A DNA stretch of 64,000 bases from Arthrobacter globiformis. GTDB lineage: Bacteria; Actinomycetota; Actinomycetes; Actinomycetales; Micrococcaceae. Shown here one piece after another: positions 25,811 through 34,942 of this stretch. The notes below the pieces were generated by a model that was given only the letters and a program-made list of their open reading frames with translations, was not told the origin of the DNA and made no database searches. The stretch lies in the NCBI RefSeq assembly GCF_030815865.1, contig NZ_JAUSXI010000001.1, positions 1,736,001 to 1,800,000 on the forward strand, read 5' to 3'. The translations under genes and the position numbers were made by a program. The number at the start of each line of letters is the position of its first letter. Position 1 is the first letter of the stretch.

Positions 25811-28553
25811 CAGCTCCCCAGCACACAGCGCTTCGTTCAACACTTCGTCCCACGACGTCGCGTCCAATGGCCGGGGCGCTAAACCGGAATCCGAACTCCG
25901 GCAGCTAACCGGCCGCCGTGAGGTGATAGAGCATGTCTGCACCGTCATCCGCAGCCGTGCCAGCCAGGCGGTCTACCTGATGGCAGGCCACGGTATCGGA
26001 AAGACATCCGTGACTGACGCCGTGCGGGAGAAATTGGCGGCAGAGATGACCGTGCTCCGCATCCACGGCAGCTCCTCGCTGGCGAAGGTCCCCTACGGTG
26101 TGCTGGCGCCCTACACCTCCGGGCTCGCCCCCGAGGAAGCCGACTCCCCGGTGGCGGTGCTACGGGCCGTCTGGGCCCACTTCCAGGAGCTGAAGGGAAT
26201 CAGCGACCTCAACGGCCGCACCGACGCCCCCGTGCTCCTGGTGGTGGACGACGCCCACCACCTCGATGACGCCACGGCCAGCATGGTGGTGGACATGACC
26301 TCGGCCGGCTGGGCGACCGTGCTGGCAGCCGGGCGGCCGCGGCCGGGGCTGCCCCAGGCCCTGAACCAGCTCTGGTATGACGGCCTCGCCGAACGCATCG
26401 ATCTCCGACCGCTCAGCGGCGAGCAGGTCAGGGAGGTAGTGGAACACACCCTCCAGGGGACGGTTCCCGTCAGCACCGTCCAGTCGCTGTGGTCTGCTTC
26501 GGGCGGCAACCCGCTGCTCCTCGATTGCCTGCTGAGTGATGCAACAGCCGCCGGAACCCTGGTCCAGCGGAACGGAATCTGGGTGCTGCTCGGACCGTTG
26601 CCGGCTGACGGACCCAGGCTTTCGGATCTCGTGGTGAAGGATCTCCTCCGGAGAACGCCGGAGGAGCAGGATGCGCTCAAGGTGATCGCTTTGGCCGAGC
26701 CGGTGCCCAGGCGCCTGATCGAGGACGTCTGTGGCGCCGGCGTCGTGCGTTCCCTGCTGGATAACCAGGTGGTGAGCGAATCCGCCGCAACGCATACCGA
26801 GCTGCGGCTCACCCATGCCATCCTGGGCGAATCAACGCGGCGCCAGGTGTCCGTCTCGCGGAGCCTGCAGTTGCGGCAGAAGCTTGATGCCCATCTGGAT
26901 CCCGCCGCCGCAAGTGCCGAAGGCAGGCTGCGGCTGGTCGAATGGTCGCTGGAATGCGGCATGGAGGTGCCCGACCGGGAGCTGCTGGACGCGGGGCTGC
27001 TGGCCGCGACGACGTTCAACAACGCCGGCGCCCGGCTCATGGCCGGTCATGTGCGGACACCGGAGCTGCAGGCCCATGCGCTCTCAATCACCGCGCGGGC
27101 CAACTTCAATGAGGGGAAGTACCGCGAGGCCGCCGAACTCCTTGACGACTGCTGGCTCGATCTGGCGGGGGATGCGGAAGCTCCGCAGGTCCTCATGCTG
27201 AGGGCGTCATCCCACATGGCGCTGGGCAAGTCCGTGCCGTCGCTCAGGGCTGAATCACGCCACCAGCTGGCGGAGGCCGGGATCGCCCCGGACGATGCCT
27301 GGCAGGACAGGATCCACGGGCTGCTGGAGATGGCGGCCACCGGGGATCACGAAGGCATTAACGCTGTCATCACGGCGCTGGGGACCACGGACCCGGACAC
27401 TGCGTCGGGCGTCGAGGCGACACAGCACGCCGTGGCGCAGGCCCTACTTGCCCAGACGCTGGTCGCCGCCGGCAGGTCACACCAGGCCCACGCCGCCGCG
27501 GCGGCCGCCGGCCCTTTCCTGCCCGCGCTCAGCGGCGGCCTGTACTTCTTCAACGAGTTTGTCCTGACGCGGCTGGCCATCAGCACCCTCGCTGCCGGCA
27601 ACTGGGAGTCGGCCGAACATGAGCTGTCCGGTTATCCGGCGGAGCGCACCGAGGGTGCTTCGACCTTCGGCGGCGGGATCCAGGCATTGCGCGGCCTGGG
27701 ACTGCTGCGGCAGGGGCAGCTGGAGCGCGCCTACCAGGTCCTCCTTCCTGCCGTTGAGGCACTCCGGGTCAATGACCCGCTGCAGGAGTTCAGGTTCGGC
27801 TCGTCGCTTGCCTTCTACGCCGCAGCACGCCTGGGCGACACCGCCCAGGCGAAGCGGCTCGAACAGGACTTCATCTCAGCCAGGCACGCCAGCGGACCCG
27901 GCTGCGACGCCGTCGCGGAGGCCTATGCGGCCGCCGCGGCGGAATACCTCGACCGGAAGGGCAGCGGCCTGGACAGGCTCCGTGAGCTCGCGGGGTCCGA
28001 GGCCGTTACGGACCATCCCGGAACCAAGATGGAGTGCCTCATCCTTTGCTCGGATCTTGGCGAGCGGTCGCTGGTGCAGGAGCTCGCCGCGCTCGCCACC
28101 ACCGTCGAGGGCCGGTGGGCAGCCGGCTGGCGGCAGCTGGCCCAGGCCTGGGCCTCGGAGGACGCCGACGTCCTCATGGACACAGCCGCCGCCCTGGAGG
28201 AAGCGGGCCTGCTGAACCTGGCACGCGAGGCATACGCCCGGGCCGGCGCGCTGCTGGATGCCGCAGGGGAGCGGCGACGCGCCCGCCAGGCCATCGCGCA
28301 CCGGGAGAAATGCGACCAGGAGCTCGGCGAGCGGTTCCGGGAAAGCCCGTTTGTCGCCTCCGTCCCCAGCGTCCATCTGACGCGCCGCGAGCGGGACATC
28401 GTGGAGCTGGCGGTGCAGGGCCTCTCCGACCGCGAGATCGCCCAGCACCTGATGGTGTCCGTGCGGACCGTCGAGGGCCATCTGTACCGCAGCTACGTCA
28501 AGCTCGGCGTCCGCCGGCGCGACGAGCTCGCGCTCGCCCTGCCGAAGAAGTAG
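25788..28553 (+). CDS. Large ATP-binding LuxR-family transcriptional regulator 2
   Basis: 921 aa, same layout as its upstream neighbour. Walker A is AGHGIGKTS (66-74), Walker B is VLLVVDDAHHLDD, then come a long alpha-helical repeat region and a C-terminal LuxR domain (LTRRERDIVELAVQGLSDRE, MVSVRTVEGHLYRSYVKLGV). GTG 25788 is preceded by CAGAG and overlaps the previous gene by 23 bp, giving coupled translation. No later ATG leaves the ATPase intact. The overlapping pair with shared layout points to an ancestral duplication and perhaps to a heteromeric regulator. Confidence 0.87.
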   Translation: MICLASSNSSPAHSASFNTSSHDVASNGRGAKPESELRQLTGRREVIEHVCTVIRSRASQAVYLMAGHGIGKTSVTDAVREKLAAEMTVLRIHGSSSLAKVPYGVLAPYTSGLAPEEADSPVAVLRAVWAHFQELKGISDLNGRTDAPVLLVVDDAHHLDDATASMVVDMTSAGWATVLAAGRPRPGLPQALNQLWYDGLAERIDLRPLSGEQVREVVEHTLQGTVPVSTVQSLWSASGGNPLLLDCLLSDATAAGTLVQRNGIWVLLGPLPADGPRLSDLVVKDLLRRTPEEQDALKVIALAEPVPRRLIEDVCGAGVVRSLLDNQVVSESAATHTELRLTHAILGESTRRQVSVSRSLQLRQKLDAHLDPAAASAEGRLRLVEWSLECGMEVPDRELLDAGLLAATTFNNAGARLMAGHVRTPELQAHALSITARANFNEGKYREAAELLDDCWLDLAGDAEAPQVLMLRASSHMALGKSVPSLRAESRHQLAEAGIAPDDAWQDRIHGLLEMAATGDHEGINAVITALGTTDPDTASGVEATQHAVAQALLAQTLVAAGRSHQAHAAAAAAGPFLPALSGGLYFFNEFVLTRLAISTLAAGNWESAEHELSGYPAERTEGASTFGGGIQALRGLGLLRQGQLERAYQVLLPAVEALRVNDPLQEFRFGSSLAFYAAARLGDTAQAKRLEQDFISARHASGPGCDAVAEAYAAAAAEYLDRKGSGLDRLRELAGSEAVTDHPGTKMECLILCSDLGERSLVQELAALATTVEGRWAAGWRQLAQAWASEDADVLMDTAAALEEAGLLNLAREAYARAGALLDAAGERRRARQAIAHREKCDQELGERFRESPFVASVPSVHLTRRERDIVELAVQGLSDREIAQHLMVSVRTVEGHLYRSYVKLGVRRRDELALALPKK

Positions 28554-28802
28554 CGCCTCCCAAACTGATTTTTTCTGGCCCCCTCAGGGCAAGATCCGCG
28601 CGGTTGCGCGCCGGACATCACTACCTGCGGGAACCAGTAGTTGAGTACTCAGAAAAACGAGTACCTGATACTGGTGCCGCGGGCGCCAGTACGCGATTAA
28701 CTAATAGTGGCAGCGGAAGCCGGGCTGATCTCCCCTCCGAAGCTGCCACCAGATTTTCCAGGTCTCGCACCAGATTTCCGGCCCCAAAGGCCGGGTAAGG
28801 CG

Positions 28803-28861
28803 GGGCCGGCGACGTCAGAGCCTTCTGAGACCGAGGCTCTCCCCCCAGCCGTCGCCGGTCC
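28803..28861 (+). terminator. Nested hairpin, probable transcript end after the LuxR pair or a small RNA
   Basis: The outer stem 28806-28814 with 28850-28858 is a perfect 9 bp and can be extended by three pairs including a G-U. The inner stem 28817-28822 with 28835-28840 is 6 bp. The trailing bases are CTTTG. It lies about 250 bp after the regulator stop, which is long for a simple terminator. Confidence 0.4.
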
Positions 28862-28906
28862 TTTGAAGTAGTAAGTCCGCAACAAGCGAATATCTGACGG
28901 CATGAT

Positions 28907-28938
28907 AAGGGCGGCCCGCAGCGACGAGGGCCGCCCTT
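28907..28938. terminator. GC-rich hairpin upstream of sufS
   Basis: An 11-bp perfect stem with a ten-base loop. On the minus strand the stem is followed by an AT-containing stretch (ATCATGCC). No gene on the minus strand ends here, so it may insulate sufS from upstream transcription. Confidence 0.4.
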
Positions 28939-29037
28939 CGCATGCGCCCCGATCAGGCGGGCTCCGCTCCTGCCATGCTGCGGCCAAAGGTGCTGTGGGA
29001 CAATTGAGATGTACCTCAAGGCACCCAAGGAGTCCCA

Positions 29038-30363
29038 TTGGCCGTAGTATCAACGCCAACCACGCTGACGCGTGCCCTTTCTGCGATGGACAATGCTGAG
29101 GTCCTGCGGATCCGCAACGACTTTCCGGTGCTGAACCAGACGGTCAACGGCCGCCCGCTCATCTACCTGGATTCCGGCGCCACCTCGCAGAATCCGCTGA
29201 GCGTCATCGAGGCCGAGCAGGAATTCTACGAGCAGCGGAACGCTGCCGTGCACCGCGGTGCCCACCACCTTGCCGTGGAGGCCACCGAGGTGTTCGAGGA
29301 CGCCCGGCAGACCGTGGCCGACTTTGTCGGGGCGTCCTACGAGGAGATCGTCTGGACCTCCAACGCCACCGAAGGCCTGAACGTCATCAGCTATGCGCTG
29401 TCGAACGCCGCCCTGTGGGCAGCCCAGGGACGCGGCGGCTCCCGGCTGCGGGACTTGGCTCTGGGACCCGGCGATGAAATCGTGGTCACCGAAATGGAGC
29501 ACCACGCAAACCTGATTCCCTGGCAGGAACTGGCCTACCGGACAGGTGCCACGCTGCGTCACATCCCGCTGGACGACGCCGGGGTGCTGCGGATGGATGA
29601 GGCAGCGGAAATCGTGGGGGAGCGTACCAGGCTGCTGGCGTTCACCCACGCCTCGAATGTGCTGGGCACCATCAACCCGGTCAGCGATCTTGTGGCCCTC
29701 GCCCGGCGGGCAGGCGCCCTGGTGGTGCTGGATGCGTGCCAGTCGGCACCGCACCTCGCCCTGGACGTCAAGCAGTTGGATGTCGACTTCGCTGTTTTTT
29801 CCGGCCACAAGATGCTGGGGCCAACCGGCGTCGGCGTGCTTTACGGCAAGCAGGAGCTCTTGGACGTGCTCCCACCGGTCCTGACCGGCGGTTCCATGAT
29901 CACCACCGTGACCATGGAACGCGCGGAGTACCTCCCCGCACCGCAGCGGTTTGAAGCCGGCACCCAGAAAATTTCGCAGGCGGTGGCCCTTGCCGCCGCG
30001 GTCAACTATCTGACGGAAACCGGCATCGACCGGGTGCATCGCTGGGAGTCCGAGCTCGGCCAGCGGATGGTGGCGGGCCTGGAAGCCATCGACGGCGTCC
30101 GCGTGCTGGGTCCGGCCGCCGGCCAGGACCGCATAGGGCTGGCGGCCTTTGACGTTGCCGGTGTCCACGCGCACGACGTCGGCCAGTTCCTTGACGCGCG
30201 GGGCATAGCGGTCCGCGTGGGCCACCATTGCGCGCAGCCGCTGCACCGGCGCCTGGGCCTGACGGCCACCACCCGGGCCAGCGCCTACTTGTACAACACC
30301 ACCGACGACGTGGACGAATTCCTGGACGCAGTGTCCGGAGTCCGCGCCTACTTCCGGGCCTAG
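29038..30363 (+). CDS. sufS: Cysteine desulfurase, SufS type
   Basis: 441 aa PLP enzyme that takes sulfur from cysteine for Fe-S cluster assembly. Motifs: YLDSGATSQNP near the N-terminus, HRGAHHLAVEAT, the cofactor region DACQSAPH, the Schiff-base lysine in SGHKMLGPTG (K258) and the active-site cysteine in VGHHCAQPL (C398). TTG 29038 is chosen because AAGGAG lies five bases upstream. The gene forms a two-gene unit with sufU, away from any sufBCD genes in this window. Confidence 0.93.
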   Translation: MAVVSTPTTLTRALSAMDNAEVLRIRNDFPVLNQTVNGRPLIYLDSGATSQNPLSVIEAEQEFYEQRNAAVHRGAHHLAVEATEVFEDARQTVADFVGASYEEIVWTSNATEGLNVISYALSNAALWAAQGRGGSRLRDLALGPGDEIVVTEMEHHANLIPWQELAYRTGATLRHIPLDDAGVLRMDEAAEIVGERTRLLAFTHASNVLGTINPVSDLVALARRAGALVVLDACQSAPHLALDVKQLDVDFAVFSGHKMLGPTGVGVLYGKQELLDVLPPVLTGGSMITTVTMERAEYLPAPQRFEAGTQKISQAVALAAAVNYLTETGIDRVHRWESELGQRMVAGLEAIDGVRVLGPAAGQDRIGLAAFDVAGVHAHDVGQFLDARGIAVRVGHHCAQPLHRRLGLTATTRASAYLYNTTDDVDEFLDAVSGVRAYFRA

Positions 30364-30392
30364 CCCGGATCCCCGACGACAGGTACCTGAGC

Positions 30393-30842
30393 ATGAGCCT
30401 CGACCAGCTTTACCAGCAGATCATCCTGGACCACTCCAAGGCCCGGCACGGCAGCGGATTGGCCGCCACGGCTGCCCCGGACGGCGCGTCCACCGGCCAA
30501 TCACACCAGCTCAATCCCGTGTGCGGCGACGAGGTCACCCTGCGCGTGGCCGTGGACCACGGCACGGTGACTCAGCTGGCGTGGGACGGGGCCGGCTGCT
30601 CGATCTCCATGGCCTCCGCTTCCGTGCTGAGCGAGCTGGCCGAGGGCATGACCGTGGACGAACTCCGCTCGGTGATCGGGAACTTCCGCGATGTCCTGCG
30701 GTCCCGGGGAAAGATCTCTGCCGACCCGGAAATCCTCGGCGACGCAGCTGCCTTTGAAGGCGTGGCCCGCTACGCCGCGAGGGTGAAATGCGCCATGATC
30801 TCCTGGGTTGCGGCCGAGGATGCCCTGAACCAGGCGGCCTGA
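30393..30842 (+). CDS. sufU: SufU-type sulfur acceptor / Fe-S assembly protein
   Basis: 149 aa. SufU accepts persulfide sulfur from SufS through a zinc site. The expected ligands are present: C44 and D46 in NPVCGDEV, C69 in GAGCSISMASAS and C133 in VKCAMISW. The inserted segment typical of SufU compared with IscU is retained. ATG 30393 lies 29 bp after the sufS stop with a weak ribosome site. Pairing with SufS supports the call. Confidence 0.93.
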   Translation: MSLDQLYQQIILDHSKARHGSGLAATAAPDGASTGQSHQLNPVCGDEVTLRVAVDHGTVTQLAWDGAGCSISMASASVLSELAEGMTVDELRSVIGNFRDVLRSRGKISADPEILGDAAAFEGVARYAARVKCAMISWVAAEDALNQAA

Positions 30843-30852
30843 GGGCCGGTTT

Positions 30853-32205
30853 TCACAGGTCCCGTTCCGACCGTTCGAAGACATCCGGCACGCCGTCGCC
30901 GTCGTCGTCCCTTGCCTCCTCCGCTTCAAGGCGGCGGTAGTGCCTGTTGCGGGCCTTAAGCACGACGGCGGCCAACGCTGCGGCAGTCAGCGAACCGGCC
31001 AGGATGGCAACCTTTGCGTGATCGTCCTTGGTCGAGCCCGATCCGAAACTCAGTTCGGCGATCAGCAGGGAGACCGTGAAGCCCACGCCCGCCAGGAGGG
31101 AAAGCCCCGCGACGTCGACCCACTTCAGTCCGTCGTCGAGCTGCGCGCGGGTGGTTTTCGTGACGAGGAATGTTGTCCCCAACACGCCGATGGCTTTGCC
31201 AACGATCAGCGCTGTCACGATGCCCACCGCCACCGGGTCGGACAGGGCAGACATGAGTCCCGTAGTTCCGCCGAGCGCAACGCCCGCCGAGAAGAATGCG
31301 AAGACAGGAACCGCGAAGCCTGCAGACAATGGACGTAGCCGGTGTTCCAGGCGTGCAGCCATGCCGGTGGCGCCGTCGTCAATGGTGCTGACGTCGGTGG
31401 CGCCTGAGTGGCTGTACCGCCGCGAGGCCGCCACCGGAACGGTGAAGCCGAGCAGGACGCCAGCCACCGTGGCGTGGATGCCGGAAACATGCACGAGTGC
31501 CCACGTGGCCGCCGCCAGCGGCAGGAGCAGGTACCAGTGGCTCACCCGCTTCTGCACCAGCCACGCGAACAGAGCCAGCGGGACAAGGGCGGCGAGCAGC
31601 AGGGCCGGCTGGAGCCCGGAGGAGTAGAAGAACGCGATGATGCCGATGGCGATCAGGTCATCCACCACGGCGAGGGTCAGCAGGAACGTCCTCAGAGCGG
31701 CGGGCAGGTGGGTGTTGATGACAGCCAGCACTGCCAGCGCGAACGCAATGTCGGTGGCGGTGGGGATGGCCCAGCCCCTGAGCGCCTCGGCGCCCGCATT
31801 CCAGGTAATGAAGGAGTAGATGATGGCCGGGACAGCCACCCCGCCCGCTGCCGCCGTCACCGGAACGACCGCGCGGGACGGCCTGCGCAGATCGCCGGAG
31901 ACAAACTCGCGTTTCAGTTCCAGGCCGGCAATGAAGAAGAACAGTGCCAGCAGTCCGTCGGACGCCCAGTGCCCCAGGGTCAGTTGCAGGTGCCAGGGCT
32001 CGTAGCCCAGCTTGAAGTCACGCAATCCAAAGTAGGCGTCGGCGGCGGGGGAGTTGGCCCAGATCAGCGCTGCGGCTGTAGCGGCGAGGAGGAGTGCGCC
32101 GCCTACGGTCTCCGTCCGGAGGATGGCGGCAATGCGCAGATACTCCGAATACGTGGAACGGCTGAAAACCCGGAACTTTCGGGCTGGGACAGGTGGCTTG
32201 GGCAT
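30853..32205 (-). CDS. nhaA: Na+/H+ antiporter NhaA
   Basis: 450 aa membrane protein with about 12 helices. Family motifs: [20 protein letters not shown] followed by LKREF, then [16 protein letters not shown], and the ion-binding aspartate pair in [17 protein letters not shown]. It exchanges sodium for protons for pH and salt homeostasis. ATG 32205 has GAGGAG upstream. The C-terminal tail after the last helix is basic then acidic ([18 protein letters not shown]), an unusual charged extension. It is convergent with sufU with a 10-bp gap. Confidence 0.95.
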   Translation of the reverse strand: MPKPPVPARKFRVFSRSTYSEYLRIAAILRTETVGGALLLAATAAALIWANSPAADAYFGLRDFKLGYEPWHLQLTLGHWASDGLLALFFFIAGLELKREFVSGDLRRPSRAVVPVTAAAGGVAVPAIIYSFITWNAGAEALRGWAIPTATDIAFALAVLAVINTHLPAALRTFLLTLAVVDDLIAIGIIAFFYSSGLQPALLLAALVPLALFAWLVQKRVSHWYLLLPLAAATWALVHVSGIHATVAGVLLGFTVPVAASRRYSHSGATDVSTIDDGATGMAARLEHRLRPLSAGFAVPVFAFFSAGVALGGTTGLMSALSDPVAVGIVTALIVGKAIGVLGTTFLVTKTTRAQLDDGLKWVDVAGLSLLAGVGFTVSLLIAELSFGSGSTKDDHAKVAILAGSLTAAALAAVVLKARNRHYRRLEAEEARDDDGDGVPDVFERSERDL

Positions 32206-32295
32206 TGGAGCTCCTCGCGAAGGGTCGACAAAAATCTTGCCGACCAGACTTCCCGGCGCACCTTTTGGACTAGCTTATCTGACTGGCGAAGATCC

Positions 32296-32339
32296 CTGGT
32301 TGAGCTTGTCGAAACCCGGGTTCCGACAAGCTCAACCAG
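32296..32339. repeat. Dispersed GACAAGCTCAACC element, inverted pair (copy 2)
   Basis: CTGGTTGAGCTTGTCG (32296-32311) and its exact complement (32324-32339) form a 16-bp stem around a 12-base loop that is itself partly palindromic. The core GGTTTCGACAAGCTCAACC is shared with 21325-21343. It lies between nhaA and the SCO4848-family gene. Confidence 0.85.
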
Positions 32340-32371
32340 CGGACCCAGCCGGTGCCAGTGAGCCCGCGCCG

Positions 32372-32593
32372 TCAGCTGACGAGCGCCGCGATTCCGATGG
32401 CGGCCGTGGCGGCCCCCAGCACCATGGATACCGTCACCAGGACAATATGGACGGTGAGGAACTTCGTGGCCTTGCCGGCGGCGTCCCGTGCCCGCGGGTC
32501 CTTCATGACGCGGCGCAGGAACTGCGGCCACACCGCCAGGGACCACACGCCCGAAACGATCAGGACCAGGGCAAGGAAGGCAGGGACGTCCAC
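32372..32593 (-). CDS. SCO4848-family small membrane protein
   Basis: 73 aa with two hydrophobic segments (FLALVLIVSGVWSLAVWPQF and FLTVHIVLVTVSMVLGAATAAIG) joined by a basic loop (RRVMKDPRARDAAGKATK). This matches the small actinobacterial membrane family named after SCO4848; its function is unknown. GTG 32593 lies four bases from the stop of the DUF2505 gene, so the two are likely one transcript. Confidence 0.8.
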   Translation of the reverse strand: MDVPAFLALVLIVSGVWSLAVWPQFLRRVMKDPRARDAAGKATKFLTVHIVLVTVSMVLGAATAAIGIAALVS

Positions 32594-32597
32594 GGGG

Positions 32598-33095
32598 CTA
32601 GTGGCTTTCGAGCCAGGCCTGGGCCTGCTGCGACTGGATGTTCAGCGCCTTGCCCACCATGGGCTCGGCGGCGTCGGCAATCTTGCCGCCCAGGAACGGC
32701 ACGGAGGAGGTGACGTTGCCAACAAGCTCAACCCGCGTGCTGCCGCCGTCCGCCACGAGACGCTGGACAGCGGACACGTCGATCGGCGCGCCGGCGATCT
32801 TCAGGGAGATGGTGCTCTGGCGCGAACCGTCGGCTGCCGGGGCGTCCCAGTTTTCCACCTGGGTCACCTTCAGGCTATCGCCGACGAACTTGCGGGCGAT
32901 TTCCGGCAGGCGCGTCGTGGGGAGGGTGCGCACCGACGTGGTGCTGAATTCCCCGGCGATGTCGCCCGCCACGGTGAAGGACTCGAGGCTGCCGCCGACG
33001 TATTCGCTGGTGTGGCGCTGGAAGTCCTCGTTCGCGAAGACTGCGATGACGCTGTCGACGCCGTGGGGAAGGGTGGTGGATGCACTCAGTGCCAT
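32598..33095 (-). CDS. DUF2505 domain protein
   Basis: 165 aa soluble protein with the actinobacterial DUF2505 pattern: an N-terminal ALSASTTLPHGVDSVIAVF, a central VTQVENWDAPAADGSR and a C-terminal helix containing GKALNIQSQQAQAWLESH. The fold is probably SRPBCC-like (a hydrophobic pocket), which is inference. GGAGGATCT directly precedes ATG 33095. It is upstream of and probably co-transcribed with the SCO4848-family gene. Confidence 0.85.
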   Translation of the reverse strand: MALSASTTLPHGVDSVIAVFANEDFQRHTSEYVGGSLESFTVAGDIAGEFSTTSVRTLPTTRLPEIARKFVGDSLKVTQVENWDAPAADGSRQSTISLKIAGAPIDVSAVQRLVADGGSTRVELVGNVTSSVPFLGGKIADAAEPMVGKALNIQSQQAQAWLESH

Positions 33096-33142
33096 AGATC
33101 CTCCGTCGTTGTGGGGTCAGAACGCTTTTTGCTCCCCACATC

Positions 33143-34738
33143 CTACGGGGTTGGCCGCCCCTCCCCGGCACCCGGACGTCGGGCATCGGACTCTGCGACG
33201 CGGGATTTCTCCCCGGCGGACAGCCTCCGGGCCGCCGCGGTGATGTTGCGGGACATGGCCGGGAAGATGATGCTGTGGAACGGAAAAACGGCCAGCCAGT
33301 AGAGCCGGCCGCTGAGTCCTCTGGGGAAGAAAATCGCCCGCTGGCGGTAAAGGCAACCGGAGCCGTCTGGCTCCACGCAGAGCTCCAGCCAGGCGCGTCC
33401 CGGTGCACGCATTTCTGCCCGCAGCCGGAGCAGGCGGCCGCGCTCCATCCGTTCCACGCGCCACCAGTCCACAACCTCACCGGCCACCAGATGGCGCGGA
33501 TGCCGCCGGCCGCGGAGCAGGCCCGCTCCGCCCGAGAGCTTGTCCAGCCAGCCGCGGACGCTCCACGCCAGTGGGAGCGAGTACCAGCCGTTGCGGCCGC
33601 CGATCCCCTCGATGATCGTCCACACGTGTGCCCGGTCCACATCGCTGGCAAAGGTCCGTTCGTCGACATAGACCCTGTGCCCGGCCCAACCCGGATCGCT
33701 CGGCAGCGGGTCGGCATCCGCGCCGGAGTTGGCCCAGGTGGTTTCCACCTGGCCGTCGCGTTCCTTGCCGAGCGCCAGGGCCACGGCCCTGCGGTAGCCG
33801 GTAAGACCGCCGTCGGGCTGCTTGATGTAGTTGTCGATGTCGTGTTCTGCCGAGACGGCATCGTGCTGCAGGGACTGGACCAGCGGGACGGACATGGACA
33901 GCGGAATCGGAGTCACCAGGGCAACCCATAATCCGGCCAGCCTGGGTGCCGGCACTGGAAGTGCCAGGACCGGCCGCGGCGGCAGGCCTGCCTCGGCCGC
34001 GTACACCTTCATCATGCCGGCGTACGTCAGAACATCCCGGGAGCCGATGTCGAAGGTGCGGTTGAGGGGTTCCGCCAGTGCGGCGGCTCCGACGAGGTAG
34101 TAGAGCACGTCCCGTACGGCGATGGCTTCGATCCGGTTGCGGACCCAGCTGGGCGCCGGCATAAGGGGCAGGGTTTCGGCGAGGTGGCGGATCATTTCGA
34201 ACGACGCCGAGCCGGAGCCGATGACCACCCCGGCCTGGAACACGATGGCGTCCACCGGGCCGGAGAGGAATACCTCGCCCACCGCCTCGCGGGAGCGCAT
34301 GTGCGTTGACAGTGCCGTGTTGCGCGGGTGCAGGCCGCCCAAATAAACGATTCGCCGGACCGAGGCAGCCGAGGCGGCACCGGCCACAAGCTCGGCCATG
34401 GCCTTTTCCTTGGCCTCGAAACCGGAGCCCGCCGCCATGGAATGGACCAGGTAAAACAGTACGTCCACGCCCTGCAGGGCTTCCTCCAGTGCCGCGGAGT
34501 CGTCGAGGCTGCTGCGGACCACTTCCACGTCGTCGAACCACGGCACGTCGGCAATTTTCTCCGGGGACCGGACCAGCACCTTGACGCGGTGGCCGGCGTC
34601 CAGCAGCCGGGGGACCAGCCGCCCGCCGATGTACCCCGTGGCGCCGGTGACAAGCACTGTCCGGGCCTCGAGGTTGGCGCCGGCCCGCGCCGTGCCGCTG
34701 TCATTTCCGCTGCTGTCATTTCCGGTTTGGTCGCTCAC
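33143..34738 (-). CDS. NAD(P)-binding / DUF2867 fusion protein
   Basis: 531 aa. An N-terminal short-chain-dehydrogenase-like Rossmann fold has the loop GATGYIGG (32-39), LVRSPEKIADVPWFDDVEVV and a YLVHSMAAG motif. The C-terminal about 180 residues form the DUF2867 (SRPBCC-like) domain with SLPLAWSVRGWLDKLSGG, EVVDWWRVER and WLELCVEPDGSG. GTG 34738 has AAGGAG six bases upstream. Proteins of this type are predicted oxidoreductases of unknown substrate. The first 25 residues are Ser/Gly-rich. It is divergent from mfd. Confidence 0.85.
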   Translation of the reverse strand: MSDQTGNDSSGNDSGTARAGANLEARTVLVTGATGYIGGRLVPRLLDAGHRVKVLVRSPEKIADVPWFDDVEVVRSSLDDSAALEEALQGVDVLFYLVHSMAAGSGFEAKEKAMAELVAGAASAASVRRIVYLGGLHPRNTALSTHMRSREAVGEVFLSGPVDAIVFQAGVVIGSGSASFEMIRHLAETLPLMPAPSWVRNRIEAIAVRDVLYYLVGAAALAEPLNRTFDIGSRDVLTYAGMMKVYAAEAGLPPRPVLALPVPAPRLAGLWVALVTPIPLSMSVPLVQSLQHDAVSAEHDIDNYIKQPDGGLTGYRRAVALALGKERDGQVETTWANSGADADPLPSDPGWAGHRVYVDERTFASDVDRAHVWTIIEGIGGRNGWYSLPLAWSVRGWLDKLSGGAGLLRGRRHPRHLVAGEVVDWWRVERMERGRLLRLRAEMRAPGRAWLELCVEPDGSGCLYRQRAIFFPRGLSGRLYWLAVFPFHSIIFPAMSRNITAAARRLSAGEKSRVAESDARRPGAGEGRPTP

Positions 34739-34942
34739 TGGCGTCTCCTTGGGGCGGCGGCATGGCTGTGCGAACTTCAAGATGTGCTGTACCTCACCTG
34801 CTCAGCAAGCTTAGCAATGCGGCACCCGGGGCCTGGATGCCGCGTGCGTGCCCGCAGGGGTAGGCTGGAAGCCCCGGCATTCGCAAGAATCTCGGCTTTT
34901 CGTGTTGCCTGCGTTCGAATGAGATTCCAGGAGATCCTGCCC

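Larger units (their letters stand above)
28554..29037. other. Long intergenic region with repeats and hairpins; possible small RNA
   Basis: 484 bp without a convincing protein gene. GAGTACT / GAGTACC repeats and three CCAGTA or TACTGG half-sites lie between about 28630 and 28700. A nested hairpin at 28803-28861 (CCGGCGACG / CGTCGCCGG outside AGAGCC / GGCTCT) is followed by CTTTG. A second 11-bp hairpin, AAGGGCGGCCC / GGGCCGCCCTT, lies at 28907-28938. The sufS promoter (GACAAT, 28999-29004) and ribosome site (AAGGAG, 29027-29032) lie at the right end. Confidence 0.45.
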
